DNA of 64,000 nt from Paenibacillus lupini (GTDB lineage: Bacteria; Bacillota; Bacilli; Paenibacillales; Paenibacillaceae). Below the pieces are notes generated by a model. It was given only the letters and a program-made list of their open reading frames with translations, ran no database searches and was not told the origin of the DNA. Shown in pieces: positions 24,782 to 33,681 of this stretch. Numbering within the stretch: position 1 is the stretch's first letter; each line of letters opens with the position of its first letter. The DNA is taken from assembly GCF_011761355.1 (NCBI RefSeq), contig NZ_JAASRW010000007.1, forward strand, positions 124,001 through 188,000, given 5' to 3'. The translations under genes and the position numbers were made by a program.

Positions 24782-26230
24782 TTAGTATGCACGTGCAAAT
24801 ACGACCGTGTGCTCTGCATGTTCTCCGCAGACGAGACATTTGCTCTTCTTCTTCTCCGGTTCAAAAGGAATGTTACGGCTTGTTGCGCCTGTTTCTTCCT
24901 TCACTTGCTTCTCGCAAGCTCCGGAACCACACCAGCCAGCTAGTACAAATCCACGTTTCTCTTCCATCGAAGCTTTCATCTCGTCAAGTGTATCTACATC
25001 ATAGAAATTATCTTCACGGAATTTCTTCGCCTTCTCATACATTTCACGTTGAATATCAGCGAGCATCGTTTCCACTTCAGCAATTAGGTTGTCCTGGCGA
25101 ACAATTCTCTTCTCCCCGCTAATCCGCGATACAAGAACGACTTGGCCATTCTCCATATCGCGAGGTCCAAGTTCAAGACGAAGTGGAATACCGCGCATTT
25201 CGTATTCGTTGAATTTCCAGCCTGGGCTGACGTCCGAACGGTCGTCTACACGAGTACGGATGCCGGCTTTCTTAAGCTCAGCAAACAGTTCGTCAACACG
25301 GCCAACTACTTGATCACGGGTTTTGGCCGGACCAATTGGAATCATAATGACTTGAGTTGGTGCAACCTTAGGCGGCAAAGCCAGACCACGGTCGTCACCA
25401 TGAACCATAATCATAGCACCAATCAGACGTGTACTCACGCCCCAAGATGTGGTATGCGCGAATTGAAGCGTGTTCTCACGGTCCAAATATTTGATGTCGA
25501 AAGCTACTGCAAATTTAGTACCAAGATAATGGGAAGTACCGGCTTGAACCGCTTTACCGTCTTTCATCATCGCTTCGATCGAATAGGTGTTTACCGCACC
25601 TGCAAAACGTTCGGAAGGAGTTTTCTCCCCTTCAATTACCGGGATTGCAAGGAACTCCTCAACGAACTCACGGTACACGCTAAGCATCTTCATCGTTTCT
25701 TCGCGAGCCTCGTCTTCTGTCTCATGAGCCGTATGGCCCTCTTGCCATAAGAATTCGCTTGTACGAAGGAATGGCAGTGTACGTTTTTCCCAACGTACAA
25801 CATTCGCCCATTGGTTAATCAAGAGCGGCAAATCGCGATACGACTGGATCCATTTCGAATACATGTGTCCAAACATCGTTTCTGAAGTTGGACGAATAGC
25901 AAGTCGTTCTTCCAGCTTCTCACCAGCAGCTTCCGTTACCCACGGCAGCTCAGGGTTAAAGCCCTCAACATGCTCTTTCTCCTTTTGGAAGAAGCTCTCT
26001 GGAATAAAGAGCGGGAAGTAAGCATTGCGGTGACCGGTTTCTTTGAAACGGCGATCCAGATCGCGTTGAATATTTTCCCATAGCTCATAGCCTTCTGGAC
26101 GGAAAACAATACAGCCCCGTACCGGCGAATAATCCATGAGCTCTGCTTTTTTAATAACATCTAAATACCATCTTGAAAAATCCTCGCCTTGCGGCGTAAT
26201 TTCGGTAACAAACTGTTTATCCTTAGACAT
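24782..26230 (-). CDS. proS: Prolyl-tRNA synthetase, archaeal/eukaryotic type
   Basis: Charges tRNA-Pro with proline. The 482-aa protein lacks the large editing insertion of the usual bacterial ProRS (~565 aa). It has the features of the archaeal/eukaryotic (ProS type 3) class: GEDFSRWYLDVIKKAEL, RPTSETMFGHMYSKWI, QEGHTAHET, and a C-terminal zinc-ribbon-like region with CGSGAC and CLVCGEH ending in a terminal tyrosine. It occupies the rseP-polC position where B. subtilis has the bacterial form, so the types have apparently been exchanged. The ATG lies seven bases after rseP. Confidence 0.95.
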   Translation of the reverse strand: MSKDKQFVTEITPQGEDFSRWYLDVIKKAELMDYSPVRGCIVFRPEGYELWENIQRDLDRRFKETGHRNAYFPLFIPESFFQKEKEHVEGFNPELPWVTEAAGEKLEERLAIRPTSETMFGHMYSKWIQSYRDLPLLINQWANVVRWEKRTLPFLRTSEFLWQEGHTAHETEDEAREETMKMLSVYREFVEEFLAIPVIEGEKTPSERFAGAVNTYSIEAMMKDGKAVQAGTSHYLGTKFAVAFDIKYLDRENTLQFAHTTSWGVSTRLIGAMIMVHGDDRGLALPPKVAPTQVIMIPIGPAKTRDQVVGRVDELFAELKKAGIRTRVDDRSDVSPGWKFNEYEMRGIPLRLELGPRDMENGQVVLVSRISGEKRIVRQDNLIAEVETMLADIQREMYEKAKKFREDNFYDVDTLDEMKASMEEKRGFVLAGWCGSGACEKQVKEETGATSRNIPFEPEKKKSKCLVCGEHAEHTVVFARAY

Positions 26231-26237
26231 AACCGAC

Positions 26238-27503
26238 TTATGGCTCCCCTCGTACCAATCGCAAAATATCGTTGTAAGTCACAACTAGCATCAGCAGCAT
26301 AATTAGTGCAAAGCCGATGAAGTGGACCATGCTCTCCCGGTTTGGATTAACCGGACGTCCGCGTACCGCCTCGAGACCAAGGAATATAAGCCTGCTTCCA
26401 TCAAGCGCGGGAATGGGCAGCAAGTTGAAAATGCCAAGGTACAGGCTTAATAAAGCCGTCCATGACGTTAAATCTGTAATACCTTTGCGAGCAATTTCAC
26501 TAGTCATTTCCGCTGTGCGGACTGGGCCGCCTAGATCATCCAGCTTGAAGTCTCCGATAATAATCTTCTTGAAGCCTTCAAAAATACTAACCGTCATGGT
26601 CTTCATCAGCTTGGCTGCACCTGTAATGGTCTCACCAACCGTGGCACTGCGGAATTGATAAGCAGCCGTTATACCTACCTTACCGACACCTTGATCATCC
26701 GCTATCGGGGTCAATTTAATAGGTTGAAGAGCTCCATCGCGGATTACATTGAGCTGAATAGCTTTACCAGCAGATGCTCCGATGATATCTATCATTTTGT
26801 CATAATCGGTACCGATCTTGACTCCATTAACAGTATCAATCAAGTCTCCCTGCTGCAGCTGAGCTTGCTCAGCCGGCATCCCTTTGGTTACTTTATCAAC
26901 GAGCAAACCTTGCGGCGTGCCTGCCATCTGTATGTATACCATGAACAAAATAAACGCAAGCACAAAGTTCATCAGTGGGCCAGCGAAGATCGATAACGCT
27001 CGTGCGCCAACCGATTTGCTTCCGAATTGACGGTCAATCGGAGCAATTTGTGTCTCTTTCCCTCTTGAAATAAGAAGCGCGGTTGGATGAACAGCGAACC
27101 GTTCTTGATCCCCTTCCACATCAAGAGTAACGAACAAATCCTTCTCCAGATCAATCGCAGTCACTTCTCCACGGACAACACCACTGCGTTCATCCAGCCG
27201 ATCGAGATAAATCCGGGTAACCTGATTGTTCTTCACACGAAGAGCAATCGTCTGTCCGACTGTAACATCTACAATCTCTGGATCCTCTCCTGCCATACGG
27301 ACGAATCCGCCGGCCGGTACGAGTCGTAGCGTAAATCTGGTTTCACCACGCTTAATTGAGAACAGCTTTGGACCAAAGCCAATTGCAAATTCCCGAACTA
27401 GTATTCCAGCGCGTTTGGCGAAATAGTAATGTCCCCATTCATGGATGGTTACAATAACAAAAAATACGAGCACGGTCATAAAAACGACCCGAATCATCTC
27501 CAT
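26238..27503 (-). CDS. rseP: Site-2 intramembrane zinc protease RseP/RasP
   Basis: Cleaves membrane-embedded substrates such as anti-sigma factors and signal-peptide remnants. The 421-aa protein has HEWGH at 21-25 in the first membrane segment, a PDZ domain (VDKVTKGMPAEQAQLQQGDLI region), and the second metal-site motif NLLPIPALDG in the C-terminal membrane part. I chose ATG at 27503 because AGGAGGCTCGTT precedes it; a longer frame from 27563 runs into the gap after dxr. The neighbours cdsA, dxr and proS match the Firmicute stress/envelope gene order. Confidence 0.95.
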   Translation of the reverse strand: MEMIRVVFMTVLVFFVIVTIHEWGHYYFAKRAGILVREFAIGFGPKLFSIKRGETRFTLRLVPAGGFVRMAGEDPEIVDVTVGQTIALRVKNNQVTRIYLDRLDERSGVVRGEVTAIDLEKDLFVTLDVEGDQERFAVHPTALLISRGKETQIAPIDRQFGSKSVGARALSIFAGPLMNFVLAFILFMVYIQMAGTPQGLLVDKVTKGMPAEQAQLQQGDLIDTVNGVKIGTDYDKMIDIIGASAGKAIQLNVIRDGALQPIKLTPIADDQGVGKVGITAAYQFRSATVGETITGAAKLMKTMTVSIFEGFKKIIIGDFKLDDLGGPVRTAEMTSEIARKGITDLTSWTALLSLYLGIFNLLPIPALDGSRLIFLGLEAVRGRPVNPNRESMVHFIGFALIMLLMLVVTYNDILRLVRGEP

Positions 27504-27589
27504 AACGAGCCTCCTGTTCGTAACGGCCTGTACATAGATTATCATTATTCTCCCGTACGACACAAGAGAACCGCAGGTTACAGCTCAAG

Positions 27590-28729
27590 CTAGATGACTG
27601 TTGCTTCTTTACGAGCCCATTCATCCACTTCTGCTATCGCCTGCAAATCAATTACTGCTGTTACGGAATGTCGCTCCAATACGCGTTCCAGCACTCGTTC
27701 AATGCCTAAGAAATCAATTTCTCCATCTAAAAATCGAGCTACAGCAACTTCATTCGCAGCATTGAAGACCGTTGGAGCTGAAAGCCCCGCTCTTCCGCAA
27801 TCAAATGCGAGCTTCAAACAAGGATATCTCACAAAATCCATCTCACGGAAATGAAGCTTGCCTATGGCAGCAAGATCAAGCCTGCCCGTAGGTGTTGGAT
27901 AACGTTCCGGATAAGTTAGCGCATATTGAATAGGAACACGCATATCCGGTAATCCAAGCTGTGCTATGACGCTGTTATCACTGAATTCAACATACGAATG
28001 GATAATACTCTCCGGATGGATAAGTACGTTAATCTGATCGTATGTCACATCGAACAGCCATCTCGCTTCGATTACTTCAAGACCTTTGTTCACCATTGTT
28101 GCGGAATCAATTGTAATTTTAGCTCCCATTGACCAGTTCGGATGATTCAGCGCTTCCTCAACCGTTACACCAACCAACTGTTCCCGTGAACGGTCACGGA
28201 ATGAACCGCCAGAAGCCGTGAGAGTAAGCTGTTGTAAAGCTTTACGGTCTTCACCATTTAAGCATTGGAAAATAGCTGAATGCTCACTATCGACTGGAAT
28301 AATGGAAACACCCTTCTGCTTGGCACGTTCCATTACAATATGACCGGCCGTTACAAGCGTTTCTTTATTCGCTAGACCGATTGTTTTGCCTGCTTCAATC
28401 GCTGCAAGTGTTGCGGGTAATCCGCGGCTTCCAACAATAGCTGTAACAACGACATCCGCATCATTATTCGCTGCAATCTCAACAAGCCCTTCTTCACCGT
28501 ACAGCACCTGAATGCCAGATGGCAATTCAGCCTTGGCCTGCTCCGCTAAATCTTTAGTGGATAGGCATACAGCTGAAGGACGAAACTGCTTCGCCTGCTC
28601 GATCAACAGAGGCAAGTTATTGCCTGCTGATAAGCCAACGACTTGGTAACTCTCCGGATCATTCGCGATAACATCCAGCGTCTGAGTGCCAATGGAGCCG
28701 GTGGAGCCTAAGATGGTGATTTTTTTCAT
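27590..28729 (-). CDS. dxr: 1-Deoxy-D-xylulose-5-phosphate reductoisomerase
   Basis: Second enzyme of the MEP isoprenoid pathway, forming 2-C-methylerythritol 4-phosphate with NADPH. The 379-aa protein has the NADPH motif GSTGSIGTQTLDV, the LANKETLV and IPVDSEHSA segments, and GSFRDRS substrate loop. The ATG follows CCAGGAGGAATCC. With uppS downstream of the same pathway nearby, the cluster links isoprenoid supply to cell-wall lipid carrier synthesis. A 325-bp upstream gap holds a long palindrome. Confidence 0.97.
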   Translation of the reverse strand: MKKITILGSTGSIGTQTLDVIANDPESYQVVGLSAGNNLPLLIEQAKQFRPSAVCLSTKDLAEQAKAELPSGIQVLYGEEGLVEIAANNDADVVVTAIVGSRGLPATLAAIEAGKTIGLANKETLVTAGHIVMERAKQKGVSIIPVDSEHSAIFQCLNGEDRKALQQLTLTASGGSFRDRSREQLVGVTVEEALNHPNWSMGAKITIDSATMVNKGLEVIEARWLFDVTYDQINVLIHPESIIHSYVEFSDNSVIAQLGLPDMRVPIQYALTYPERYPTPTGRLDLAAIGKLHFREMDFVRYPCLKLAFDCGRAGLSAPTVFNAANEVAVARFLDGEIDFLGIERVLERVLERHSVTAVIDLQAIAEVDEWARKEATVI

Positions 28730-29054
28730 GGATTCCTCCTGGAACTCGTTTGATGCGTGTTGCTGTTCTACTGATGGACTGGGTCGCTGCGCAAAAGTGT
28801 CATGGCTTCGATCGCTGTTGTCTCTGAATTTCTTGATCTCAATCCGCTTAGCGGTTGAAATTCATAGACAAAGGCGAACGCTTCGCTTCTCAACCATGAC
28901 ACTCTCGCTTCGCTCCCAAGCCCAAGAGCAGACACTTAAGGCATTCCTTCCAAGTCGGAATACCAAGAAATAAAAGATGGAGAGCAGTATAAACATTATG
29001 AACATGTCATTATTACCATGTTTACGTTTATCCACACCAGCATACTTCAATTCT
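28730..29054. other. 325-bp gap between cdsA and dxr
   Basis: Holds the dxr ribosome-binding site at its left end, the nested palindrome at 28796-28903 and AT-rich DNA to the right. A 62-codon minus-strand frame starting with TTG at 29050 has no ribosome-binding site and ends in the palindrome, so I see no gene. No clear promoter is visible; TATACT occurs near 28990 without a good -35. Confidence 0.6.
28796..28903. repeat. Nested 108-bp imperfect palindrome upstream of dxr
   Basis: Four concentric inverted segments: AGTGTCATGG/CCATGACACT (28796-28805, 28894-28903), TTGTCT/AGACAA (28818-28823, 28866-28871), TGAATTTC/GAAATTCA (28825-28832, 28857-28864) and central CCGCTTAGCGG (28844-28854). 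There is no T-run. It could be a small non-autonomous mobile repeat or a structured leader of dxr. Confidence 0.55.
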
Positions 29055-29849
29055 TTATGTAGGTAGAAGATCTGTAAGGATTAACAACGGGAATACGATA
29101 ATCCAACTATCGAAACGATCGAGAACACCGCCGTGGCCTGGTAAGATCGAGCCAGAGTCTTTGATGTTTCGGACGCGTTTGTAAGCGGATTGAATAAGGT
29201 CCCCTAGTTGTCCGGCTACCGCTACAATGAGACCAATCAATAATGCATTAGTGATCTCTATGATATGTGGCGCACAGACAGCGAATACAAAAGCTGTAAT
29301 GACCGACAGGACAACACCACCGACAGCCCCTTCAATTGTCTTGTTAGGGCTTATAGAAGGCCATAACTTATTCTTGCCGATTGCTCGTCCGACGAAGTAA
29401 GCTCCCGCATCGGATGCAACGTTACAAGCTATAATAAGAAACGACCAGAAGATGCCGTGATGTTCGAGATCCCTTACTGCATTCATCGAACTGAAGCCGT
29501 AACCTACATATAAAGCGCCTAACAACATTAGCGAGGCGCCGTCGATGGTTATTTTGTTTTTGGTGAATACCGTGACAGCTAAGAGCAAGAATGCCAATGT
29601 CCAAAGAACGGTAATCGCAGAGGGTGAATCTACGCCCATAAGCTTCCACGGAAGCACGAACAACAGCACACCTGCATAACCCAGCAATGAAGCTGGTTCA
29701 TTCCATGTGTGCCCATTCATCTTCGTATACTCGTTAAAGCCGAGTAAAGCCAGCAATACAAGCGTAGCTGCATACAACCATCCGCCGGCAAGCAGTAATG
29801 CGACAAAGGCCGCACCGGCAAGAAGTCCCCAAATGATTCTTTGTTTCAA
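29055..29849 (-). CDS. cdsA: Phosphatidate cytidylyltransferase (CDP-diglyceride synthase)
   Basis: Makes CDP-diacylglycerol, precursor of phosphatidylglycerol and phosphatidylethanolamine, at the membrane. The 264-aa multi-spanning protein ends in the full family signature from SAYKRVRNIKDSGSILPGH through GGVLDRFDS, and has SPNKTIEGAVGG. It uses a TTG start, with GGAG about 12 bases upstream. It is 27 bases after uppS and belongs to the uppS-cdsA-dxr-rseP group. Confidence 0.96.
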   Translation of the reverse strand: MKQRIIWGLLAGAAFVALLLAGGWLYAATLVLLALLGFNEYTKMNGHTWNEPASLLGYAGVLLFVLPWKLMGVDSPSAITVLWTLAFLLLAVTVFTKNKITIDGASLMLLGALYVGYGFSSMNAVRDLEHHGIFWSFLIIACNVASDAGAYFVGRAIGKNKLWPSISPNKTIEGAVGGVVLSVITAFVFAVCAPHIIEITNALLIGLIVAVAGQLGDLIQSAYKRVRNIKDSGSILPGHGGVLDRFDSWIIVFPLLILTDLLPT

Positions 29850-29876
29850 GTGATGGTCACACTCCGATATCGATGC

Positions 29877-30644
29877 TTATAAACCGCCATAACGCCTAGC
29901 GCGGCGCTGGTACTCTTGTATTGCTTCTTGCAGATGTGTCTCATTGAATTCTGGCCAGTACACGTCCGTAAACCACATTTCGCTATAGGCAAGCTGCCAC
30001 AGCATGAAATTACTAAGTCTTAACTCGCCACTTGTACGAATCAATAAGTCCGGATCCGGAATATCCCCGCTCAACAAACGGCTGGATAACAGCTGTTCAT
30101 CAATCTGTTCCGTAGATAATCGTCCATCCTGTACATCGGCAGCAATTTCTTTAATAGCCTCCAGCATTTCCCTACGACCGCCATAATTAAGAGCAAAATT
30201 AAGTACGAGTCCCGTATTATTAGCTGTCTTCGTAATCGCTTCTTCAACAGCATTCAAGGTAAACGACGGGAGGTTTTCTTTGTGACCCATCATGCGTACC
30301 TGAACGTTTTTTTCAACGAGCTCTTCCAGCTCAATTTCCAAAAATTGCTGAGGAAGCTTCATTAAGAAATCAACCTCGTCCTTAGGCCTCTTCCAGTTTT
30401 CCGTGGAAAAAGCGTACAATGTCAAATACTTGACACCAAGACGATCTGCTTCCATTACGATTCGCTTCACCGTCTTCATACCAGTATGATGGCCGGCGAT
30501 CCGTGGAAGTCCACGTTTCCTCGCCCAACGTCCGTTACCATCCATAATGATGGCGATATGCTTCGGAACATTGTCAGTTGCCAAAAACGGTTCAGCCTCT
30601 TTCGAGGACGATTTGCCAAGTTTGGCCAAAATTCGACTGATCAT
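29877..30644 (-). CDS. uppS: Undecaprenyl diphosphate synthase
   Basis: Cis-prenyltransferase that makes the C55 lipid carrier for peptidoglycan and teichoic acids. The 255-aa protein has the diphosphate-binding motif IIMDGNGRWA with catalytic Asp35, then YAFSTENWKRP and a C-terminal RTSGELRLSNFMLWQ segment. I chose ATG at 30644, which follows GGGAGGAACAAGC; a GTG at 30659 overlaps that ribosome-binding site. It follows the frr terminator, so it may have its own promoter, which I could not define. Confidence 0.96.
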   Translation of the reverse strand: MISRILAKLGKSSSKEAEPFLATDNVPKHIAIIMDGNGRWARKRGLPRIAGHHTGMKTVKRIVMEADRLGVKYLTLYAFSTENWKRPKDEVDFLMKLPQQFLEIELEELVEKNVQVRMMGHKENLPSFTLNAVEEAITKTANNTGLVLNFALNYGGRREMLEAIKEIAADVQDGRLSTEQIDEQLLSSRLLSGDIPDPDLLIRTSGELRLSNFMLWQLAYSEMWFTDVYWPEFNETHLQEAIQEYQRRARRYGGL

Positions 30645-30667
30645 GCTTGTTCCTCCCACCCGGATTT

Positions 30668-30697
30668 CAAAAAACCAAACCCCACCTTACGGAGGGG
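30668..30697 (-). terminator. Terminator after frr
   Basis: CCCC-T-CC and GG-T-GGGG pair around GTAA with one mismatch, followed by TTTGGTTTTTT on the minus strand, 13 bases past the frr stop. Confidence 0.8.
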
Positions 30698-30709
30698 CTG
30701 TAGGTGCAA

Positions 30710-31264
30710 TTATACTTCCAGAATCTCTTTCTCTTTTGCAACAAGTACTTTATCAACTTCCGCAATGAAACGATCTGTTGCTTTTTGAATGTCTTCTTGA
30801 TGGCGACGTGACTCATCTTCAGAAACAGTCGTTTTCTCCATCTTTTTAATATCATCATTTGCATCACGACGGATGTTACGGATAGCAACCTTAGCATCCT
30901 CACCGAATTTCTTCGTTGTTTTCACAAGGTCATTACGACGCTCTTCCGTCAGAGGAGGCAATGTAATACGGATAGCCGAACCATCATTGGATGGTGTAAG
31001 GCCAAGATCGGATTTCATAATCGCTTTCTCAATTGCTGCGATTGATGTTTTATCCCAAGGCTGAATAAACAGCGTACGGGAATCCGGTGTATTAATATTC
31101 GCTAATTGCGCAACGGGCGTAGGTGCCCCATAATATTCAACTTGAACACGATCGAGCAAAGCAGGCGTTGCCCGTCCTGCACGAAGTGTAGCCAGATCAC
31201 GTTTCAAAGCGAGAATTGCTTTCTCCATACGATCTTCTGCATTCTTTTTAACGGTTTGTGGCAT
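30710..31264 (-). CDS. frr: Ribosome recycling factor
   Basis: Splits post-termination ribosomes with EF-G. The 184-aa protein has the usual length and hallmark segments LRAGRATPALLDRVQVEYYG, DTSIAAIEKAI-like helix (DKTSIAAIEKAIMKSDLG) and LPPLTEERRNDLVK. Its ATG overlaps the pyrH stop by one base (TAATG), so the two are probably co-translated. A terminator follows. Confidence 0.98.
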   Translation of the reverse strand: MPQTVKKNAEDRMEKAILALKRDLATLRAGRATPALLDRVQVEYYGAPTPVAQLANINTPDSRTLFIQPWDKTSIAAIEKAIMKSDLGLTPSNDGSAIRITLPPLTEERRNDLVKTTKKFGEDAKVAIRNIRRDANDDIKKMEKTTVSEDESRRHQEDIQKATDRFIAEVDKVLVAKEKEILEV

Positions 31265-31992
31265 TATTTCGCACTTCCTCTCACAATAGTACCAATCTTC
31301 TCACCAAGCACGACTCTCTTAATATTCCCTTTTTCAGTAATCGCGAACACGACGAGCGGAATATTGTTATCCATGCATAGCGACGATGCCGTTGAATCCA
31401 TAACACCAAGGTTCTTGTTCAGTACTTCCATATACGTTAATTCTTCGTATTTCTCAGCTGTTGCATCTTTGAATGGATCAGCAGAGTATACGCCGTCTAC
31501 TTTGTTTTTAGCCATCAGAATAACTTCTGCTTCAATCTCAGCCGCACGAAGTGCTGCAGTTGTATCCGTCGAGAAGAACGGGTTACCCGTACCAGCTGCG
31601 AAAATAACAACACGGCCTTTCTCAAGGTGACGGATTGCGCGGCGTCTTATGTAAGGCTCCGCAATTTGCTGCATAGCAATTGAAGTTTGAACGCGAGTTG
31701 GCACTTCAATTTGCTCAAGTGCGTCTTGCAGTGCAAGTGAGTTCATAACGGTTGCCAGCATGCCCATGTAGTCAGCAGTAGCACGATCAATACCTTTCGC
31801 CGTACCGGCGATACCACGCCAGATGTTGCCGCCGCCAACAACGATAGCGACTTCAACGCCAAGTGCAACTACTTCTTTCACTTGATCAGCGATTTCTGAA
31901 ATGACCGAAGCTTCAATGCCGTAGCCTTGATCTCCTGACAAAGATTCACCGCTTACTTTCAGAACTATTCTTTTGAAAACAGGCTGTCCCAT
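31264..31992 (-). CDS. pyrH: UMP kinase
   Basis: Phosphorylates UMP to UDP in pyrimidine nucleotide synthesis; a hexameric member of the amino-acid-kinase family. The 242-aa protein opens MGQPVFKRIVLKVSGESL and has VVGGGNIWRG and the ATVMNSLALQDALE segment. I chose ATG at 31992 because GGAGGTAGGGACG precedes it; an ATG at 32007 overlaps that site. It follows the tsf terminator and couples to frr. Confidence 0.97.
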   Translation of the reverse strand: MGQPVFKRIVLKVSGESLSGDQGYGIEASVISEIADQVKEVVALGVEVAIVVGGGNIWRGIAGTAKGIDRATADYMGMLATVMNSLALQDALEQIEVPTRVQTSIAMQQIAEPYIRRRAIRHLEKGRVVIFAAGTGNPFFSTDTTAALRAAEIEAEVILMAKNKVDGVYSADPFKDATAEKYEELTYMEVLNKNLGVMDSTASSLCMDNNIPLVVFAITEKGNIKRVVLGEKIGTIVRGSAK

Positions 31993-32053
31993 CGTCCCTA
32001 CCTCCATCTTGTACCTCGCGGGCGAGGTAACATCCTATAATGATCTTTATTTA

Positions 32054-32084
32054 GAAAAAGGGACGGGGCGAACGCCCCGCCCCG
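32054..32084 (-). terminator. Terminator after tsf
   Basis: A very GC-rich stem GGGGCGGGGC/GCCCCGTCCC around GTTC, followed by TTTTT on the minus strand, 15 bases after the tsf stop. Confidence 0.9.
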
Positions 32085-32098
32085 CCTGTGCGTTCGGT

Positions 32099-32749
32099 TT
32101 ACAGTTTTGCTTGAGCCATAACTTCTTCAACGAAGTTATCCACTTTTTTCTCCAAGCCTTCGCCCAGTTCATAACGAACAAAGCGACGGATCGAGATGTT
32201 TTCACCGATAGCGCTGATTTTTTCGTTCAGAAGAGCCGAGACAGTTTTGTCAGGGTCTTTAACGAAGGATTGCTCCATCAAGCAGTACTCTTCGTAGTAT
32301 TTAGAGATACGGCCATCAACCATTTTCTCAACGATTTTTTCTGGCTTGCCTTCGTTCAGCGCTTGAGCTTTCAGAATCTCGCGCTCTTTTTCGATTTCGT
32401 CACCAGGAACTTCTTCGCGACGAACGAATTTAGGGTTAGCTGCAGCGATGTGCATAGCGATATCACGTGCGAAAGTACGGAATTGATCTGTTTTCGCAAC
32501 GAAGTCAGTTTCGCAGTTGATTTCTACAAGTACGCCGATACGGCCGCCTGCATGGATATACGATTCAACAACGCCTTCAGTTGCAATACGACCAGCTTTA
32601 TTTGCAGCTGCGGACAGGCCTTTCTCACGAAGCAATTCGATTGCTTTTGTGATATCACCGTTTGTTTCGTCCAATGCTTTCTTGCAATCGAGCATACCTG
32701 CTCCAGTTCTTTCACGAAGCTCTTTAACTGCACTAGCGGATACTGCCAT
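32099..32749 (-). CDS. tsf: Elongation factor Ts
   Basis: Nucleotide exchange factor for EF-Tu. The 216-aa protein has the N-terminal UBA-like region VKELRERTGAGMLDCKKAL, the conserved VEINCETDFVAK, and a C-terminal part shorter than in E. coli, similar to other Firmicutes. I chose ATG at 32749, which follows AGGAGGGCTTATT, rather than the upstream ATG at 32773. It lies downstream of rpsB, with a terminator-like hairpin between the two. Confidence 0.97.
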   Translation of the reverse strand: MAVSASAVKELRERTGAGMLDCKKALDETNGDITKAIELLREKGLSAAANKAGRIATEGVVESYIHAGGRIGVLVEINCETDFVAKTDQFRTFARDIAMHIAAANPKFVRREEVPGDEIEKEREILKAQALNEGKPEKIVEKMVDGRISKYYEEYCLMEQSFVKDPDKTVSALLNEKISAIGENISIRRFVRYELGEGLEKKVDNFVEEVMAQAKL

Positions 32750-32790
32750 AATAAGCCCTCCTGGAAATTCCATTTTTAGTTTTTACGTTC

Positions 32791-32833
32791 AAAAAAAGGG
32801 CGGTGAGAGGCTTTCACCTTCTGACCACCCTTT
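32791..32833 (-). terminator. Terminator/attenuator between rpsB and tsf
   Basis: AAAGGG-GGT and ACC-CCCTTT pair around an inner GAAGGTGAAAGCCTCT loop region, followed by a run of seven Ts. Placed between two usually co-transcribed genes, it may reduce tsf expression relative to rpsB. Confidence 0.7.
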
Positions 32834-32854
32834 GTTGTAGCAATTTATTTCGGA

Positions 32855-33553
32855 TTAAGCAGTTGTTTGCTCGCCTTGGTTAGCTTCAACGATAGCGTCA
32901 GCCATTTTGGACGTCAGCAATTTAACTGCGCGAATCGCGTCGTCATTGCCTGGGATTACATAATCGATTTCGTCCGGATCGCAGTTAGTATCAACGATAC
33001 CTACGATTGGGATACCGAGTTTGCGTGCTTCAGCAACAGCGATACGCTCTTTACGAGGATCGATGATGAACAAAGCGCTAGGCAGACCTTTCATGCCTTT
33101 GATGCCGCCGAGGAATTTTTCCAGACGGTCTTTTTCTTTGTTAAGAATGATAACTTCTTTTTTAGGCAGAACTTCGAAAGTTCCGTCTTCCGACCATTTT
33201 TCGAGTTGACGCAGACGGTCAATACGTTTTTGGATCGTTTGGAAGTTAGTCAACGTACCACCCAACCAACGTTGGTTGATGTAGAAGTTGCCACAACGCT
33301 CAGCTTCTTCTTTAACTGAATCTTGAGCTTGTTTTTTCGTACCTACGAACAGCATAGTGCCGCCTTCAGCAGCTACAGAACGTACGAAGTTGTAAGCTTC
33401 TTCGACTTTCTTAACTGTTTTTTGCAGGTCGATAATGTAAATTCCGTTTCTTTCTGTGAAGATATAACGATCCATCTTAGGGTTCCAACGACGAGTTTGG
33501 TGACCGAAATGCACACCAGCTTCGAGAAGTTGTTTCATGGAAATAACCGCCAT
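32855..33553 (-). CDS. rpsB: 30S ribosomal protein S2
   Basis: Joins the 30S subunit late, near the mRNA exit side. The 232-aa protein has MAVISMKQLLEAGVHFGHQ, RWNPKMDRYIF and DPRKERIAVAEARKLGIPIVG-type segments (IVGIVDTNCDPDEIDYVIPGNDDA). I chose ATG at 33553, preceded by AGGAGGTGTGTTGAAT; an upstream in-frame ATG at 33601 adds 16 non-conserved residues across the leader. It has its own promoter although it lies downstream of the motility operon. Confidence 0.97.
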   Translation of the reverse strand: MAVISMKQLLEAGVHFGHQTRRWNPKMDRYIFTERNGIYIIDLQKTVKKVEEAYNFVRSVAAEGGTMLFVGTKKQAQDSVKEEAERCGNFYINQRWLGGTLTNFQTIQKRIDRLRQLEKWSEDGTFEVLPKKEVIILNKEKDRLEKFLGGIKGMKGLPSALFIIDPRKERIAVAEARKLGIPIVGIVDTNCDPDEIDYVIPGNDDAIRAVKLLTSKMADAIVEANQGEQTTA

Positions 33554-33675
33554 ATTCAACACACCTCCTGTTATGGTTTTTGAGTAGTTACCTCCGCCCA
33601 TCGCATCTTCCGCTAAAACTTCCGGCGACCGGAAGCACCATTAACGGAATTAATAGGCGTGTGTTTTTAACACCG
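33554..33675 (-). promoter_or_regulatory. 5' leader of rpsB
   Basis: About 120 bases between the promoter and the start. It holds a 7-bp perfect hairpin CTTCCGG/CCGGAAG (33619-33635) and a smaller GTGTT/AACAC hairpin. Autoregulation by S2 is possible by analogy with other ribosomal-protein leaders; no specific known fold was recognised. Confidence 0.35.
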
Positions 33676-33681
33676 ACAATT

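Noticed and set aside
28862..29050. 62-codon minus-strand frame with a hydrophobic stretch upstream of dxr
   Set aside because: TTG start without a ribosome-binding site, and the frame ends inside the nested palindrome; kept only as part of the non-coding gap.
31973..32779. 268-codon plus-strand open frame across tsf
   Set aside because: Antisense to elongation factor Ts and crosses its terminator; no coding signals.
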